Origin: Saprospiraceae bacterium
GTDB taxonomy: Bacteria > Bacteroidota > Bacteroidia > Chitinophagales > Saprospiraceae
Length of the DNA: 7,066 bases
Assembly: GCA_014379665.1 (NCBI GenBank)
Contig: JACMLK010000292.1
Coordinates: forward strand, 1-7,066
Reading direction: 5' to 3'
A program made the position numbers and the translations under genes. Position 1 is the stretch's first letter; every line of letters starts with the position of its first letter. This document shows positions 4,404-7,066 of this stretch, piece after piece. The notes under the pieces are model-generated. The model searched no databases. It was not told the origin of the DNA and saw only the letters and a list, made by a program, of their open reading frames with translations.

Positions 4404-7040
4404 TTACCTTATAATGGTGACATCGCCTTTAAGTGTTTTTGGAAAACCAAAAATATTATACTTCACAACCCAAACATAAGTATCTGAAGGCCATTTTTGT
4501 TCCCCATCGTTTGCATCCCACTCATCATTTATATTTTTGGATTCAAATACTTTCTGACCCCACCTGTTGAAGATATAAAATTCATAATCTGTGATTGCAC
4601 TCAGGCAATATTCAGGCTTGTTGATAGGCCCGAAGGTACGATTCAGTATATGCGCTTCTTTAGTCAAAGTATCAAGCGTTGTTTCCAACTCGAATGTGGC
4701 GTTAATACCGTCAGGGAAAAAGACATGGGCATAGGAGATATCGTCTGTTGTTAAATCATCTTCCTTTATGTCAACTGATGCGGTAGCGGTATTCAAACAT
4801 AAATCTGTCACGGTCACCAAATATGTGCCAACCGCATTGACATCAATTTTTGCGGTGCCTGCCCCTGTTGACCACAAATAAATGAATTGTCCTGCCTGAT
4901 TTGTCACCGCATTTAAAGATATGCTCTCATTCAGACAAAGCTGATCCTTATTAACTACTATTTGCACTTCGCGATTGCCCTGTCCAACCAATGCTTTACT
5001 GTAGGTAGCGACCGCGGTGCCTCCGCAGCCATCTATAACAGTCACAGTGTAAGTCCTGGTCCCTACATCAGCTATAGATATATCTTTGGTAGTTGCACCT
5101 GTATTCCATAAATATCTCTCCACTCCCAATCCATTTGAATTGCCGGAAGATGACAATATACCGGTAATTCTACCTTCAAAACAATCTACCGCAACGTTTC
5201 CTGTAATAGTTGCAGAAGTTATCTTTTTGGGAAATTCACCTGTTGCTATGGTCGCAGTAGCCGCTTCATCACACATATCCACAATAGTCACACTATATGT
5301 CCCCGGCGAAGTAATTTCAATTTGATTTACTCCTGAGACACCATTACTCCATGTGATGGTTTTGACTTGTGGGTGCCCGGGTACGTATCCTGCTCTAAGC
5401 GTCAATTTATCATTGGCACAGAAATTTCCCAATGACAGTTCAATCTGGGCCTGAGGTTCATGGTATCTGGTTAACATCACGGTATCACATAACATAAAAC
5501 AAACTCCATCGCCTACTGTCACGGTCACTGAGTATTCACCTTCTTCAAAGACTCTTAATGTATCTATACCTCTATTTTCACCTGTGCTCCATTTATAATC
5601 AACAGCCCAACCGGTATGGGCACTAAAAGTCCAGTCTATAGGTTCGTCAGGACAAAATGGTCTGACTTCCAATTCCAATTTAGGCACTTCGTAAGAATGG
5701 CCGGAAGAATCAAAAGTAACTGTACTGTCACTACCTCCATCCGTAGATATCCAGACTAATGTATCTGAAGTATATATAACAGGTTCAAATATTACCTCCG
5801 GTATCCCGATATGACATGTGATGCTGTCGTATATAATTGTTCCTTCACCATCAAGTTTTAAAAATGAAGGTCTCAATTTACCATCATCAATTACGCTATT
5901 AATAAAAGCGCTTCCGCCGTCATTTGTAGCAAAAACGCTACCAAAATCATTATGATTGGCTTTGACTTTTGGAAATCTGCTTTTCCATATTACATTCCCA
6001 TCAGGTGAAAGTTTGATCACCATTTTATATGAAGAATCGATATCAATAAATGCCAAACCTCCCACAATTATATTACCATTATTGTCTGCGGCAATATCCG
6101 TAAAAACAGATGAATCCAATCCATTTAATATTAGTCGCTTTGCCCATGCAACAATACCATTTTTAGAAATCTTTAAAATTTCGCTGGTATGGTCCTTTAT
6201 GTTGTTTACAACAAAAACTATGGATGAATCTCCAAGTTCTGCACTTCTTACGTTACTGTATTCAGTATCATCTTTATCATTTTGAAAAGTCCTGCTCCAT
6301 CTTACTGTACCAAATGTATCGAGTACGTTAAAATAAATACCACTATCGAGTATTCCGGAGATGGCAATAGTACTGTCCTTCAGGATATTCAGATCGGTCA
6401 CCTTTTCGTTTTTTTCTTGTCCGGCATGGTACAATTTTGACCATAGGGTCGAACCGTTATAAGTTCTTCTGGCAAGCACTATACCATTACTGTCAGGGCG
6501 GCCACCTGCATGAGCGCTAAAAATACTGTTACTAAGATTTGCCAGTAAATGACTTTCTTTATTACCATCTCCCACGTTATTATTAGTAGAATATGACCGG
6601 ATCCATCCCAATGCGCCCGCACTACTTGCTGCCCCAATTATTTTATTTGCTTTGTCTGTTGCATTGATTACCACACTGAAATAAATAGAGTCATTATCTC
6701 CTTCTATTACGCTTCCTTTCCCAAATGCAAATCCATTGAGTGACTCATGGACATATATCTTTTTTGACCATAATATATCTCCTTTGGGTTTAAAGGCGGT
6801 CAGGATTAAGGTATCAGAATAAGCCACTTTGTTGGCAGTACTATCCAATTCAAATTCCAGTGCTACATAATTATCCGATCGGAGTTGTGTCGAAGCTATA
6901 CTGATCAGGTCTTTATTATCGGATGAAGGGTAAGTCCGGTGAAAAGTGCTCTGAGCATTTCCAAAGCCCGTGGCTAATAAGAAAAATACAAAAATAATGA
7001 CTTTGATAGGCATATGTCTTTTAACTTTTGAAAACGTCAT
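4404..7040 (-). CDS. Secreted multidomain protein with T9SS type B (CHU_C) sorting domain
   Basis: This 878-residue protein is probably exported by Sec and then secreted to the cell surface by the type IX system. A basic start and a hydrophobic segment end at a likely cleavage site 'GFGNA|QS' (29/30). Residues 40-440 hold six 'G-x-x-x-W' motifs (W91, W146, W200, W248, W299, W352; e.g. 'GDILWSK', 'GTVRWSR', 'GNVIWKS') 48-55 residues apart, which suggests a beta-propeller. Residues 460-760 hold four Ig/PKD-like modules, each with 'W-S/N-T/N-G' (W484, W564, W645, W723), then 'GTYxVTVxD', and paired cysteines near both ends (C463, C541, C620 and C702 open the modules). Residues 765-878 are the sorting domain: 'YEFYIFNRWGQKVFES', 'EWDANDG', 'DTYVWVVKY' and a final 'GDVTIIR'. 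No catalytic motif is seen, so the role may be adhesion or surface binding. An ATG at 7013 is an alternative start that keeps the signal peptide. Confidence 0.9.
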   Translation of the reverse strand: MTFSKVKRHMPIKVIIFVFFLLATGFGNAQSTFHRTYPSSDNKDLISIASTQLRSDNYVALEFELDSTANKVAYSDTLILTAFKPKGDILWSKKIYVHESLNGFAFGKGSVIEGDNDSIYFSVVINATDKANKIIGAASSAGALGWIRSYSTNNNVGDGNKESHLLANLSNSIFSAHAGGRPDSNGIVLARRTYNGSTLWSKLYHAGQEKNEKVTDLNILKDSTIAISGILDSGIYFNVLDTFGTVRWSRTFQNDKDDTEYSNVRSAELGDSSIVFVVNNIKDHTSEILKISKNGIVAWAKRLILNGLDSSVFTDIAADNNGNIIVGGLAFIDIDSSYKMVIKLSPDGNVIWKSRFPKVKANHNDFGSVFATNDGGSAFINSVIDDGKLRPSFLKLDGEGTIIYDSITCHIGIPEVIFEPVIYTSDTLVWISTDGGSDSTVTFDSSGHSYEVPKLELEVRPFCPDEPIDWTFSAHTGWAVDYKWSTGENRGIDTLRVFEEGEYSVTVTVGDGVCFMLCDTVMLTRYHEPQAQIELSLGNFCANDKLTLRAGYVPGHPQVKTITWSNGVSGVNQIEITSPGTYSVTIVDMCDEAATATIATGEFPKKITSATITGNVAVDCFEGRITGILSSSGNSNGLGVERYLWNTGATTKDISIADVGTRTYTVTVIDGCGGTAVATYSKALVGQGNREVQIVVNKDQLCLNESISLNAVTNQAGQFIYLWSTGAGTAKIDVNAVGTYLVTVTDLCLNTATASVDIKEDDLTTDDISYAHVFFPDGINATFELETTLDTLTKEAHILNRTFGPINKPEYCLSAITDYEFYIFNRWGQKVFESKNINDEWDANDGEQKWPSDTYVWVVKYNIFGFPKTLKGDVTIIR

Positions 7041-7066
7041 CGATGCGGTTATGTTAATGCTCTTTC

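Noticed and set aside
3204..6285. Plus-strand frames of 60 to 109 codons inside the minus-strand genes
   Set aside because: They lie wholly opposite well-supported genes, have no family features and look like antisense shadows.

Overview
This AT-rich window most likely comes from a Bacteroidota genome, perhaps a Saprospiria- or Chitinophagales-like lineage. The phylum call rests on three things. A secreted protein carries the gliding-motility/CHU_C type C-terminal domain used by type IX secretion (T9SS). A promoter matches the Bacteroidota -33/-7 consensus (TTG, 20 bp, TAACTTTG). A PadR-PspC gene pair is present in the form common in that phylum. The lineage below phylum is a guess. All five complete genes and the one partial gene lie on the minus strand, so transcription runs from high to low coordinates.

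Layout, in order of transcription. From 7040 to 4404 is a large secreted protein: signal peptide, a propeller-like region with six 'G-x-x-x-W' motifs, four Ig/PKD-like modules and a T9SS sorting domain. A hairpin terminator (4350 to 4324) follows it. Next is a compact three-gene run joined by two 4-base ATGA stop/start overlaps: methylmalonyl-CoA epimerase (4236 to 3826), a TauE/SafE-family membrane permease (3829 to 3053) and a lipoprotein with class A beta-lactamase-like serine hydrolase motifs (3056 to 1857). The 340-base stretch between 1857 and 1515 holds no believable gene. It contains a 14-unit TGCGG repeat array, a degenerate octameric tract, three GTAC boxes spaced exactly 17 bp apart, and the padR promoter. 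Last comes padR (1515 to 1156), overlapping by ATGA the start of a PspC-domain membrane protein that runs off the left edge (1159 to 1).

How the parts may work together. PadR probably represses its own promoter through the GTAC boxes and so controls the coupled PspC protein, an envelope-stress type membrane protein. The epimerase belongs to propionate/methylmalonyl-CoA metabolism. The permease and serine hydrolase have no clear link to it beyond tight co-transcription. The secreted protein looks independent of its neighbours.

I do not see a clear new multi-gene system. The points most worth a second look are the regularly spaced operator-like boxes, the A10 tract in the PspC gene where a one-base slip in either direction meets a stop at once, and the TGCGG array with its 7-to-8-to-7 base change of register.
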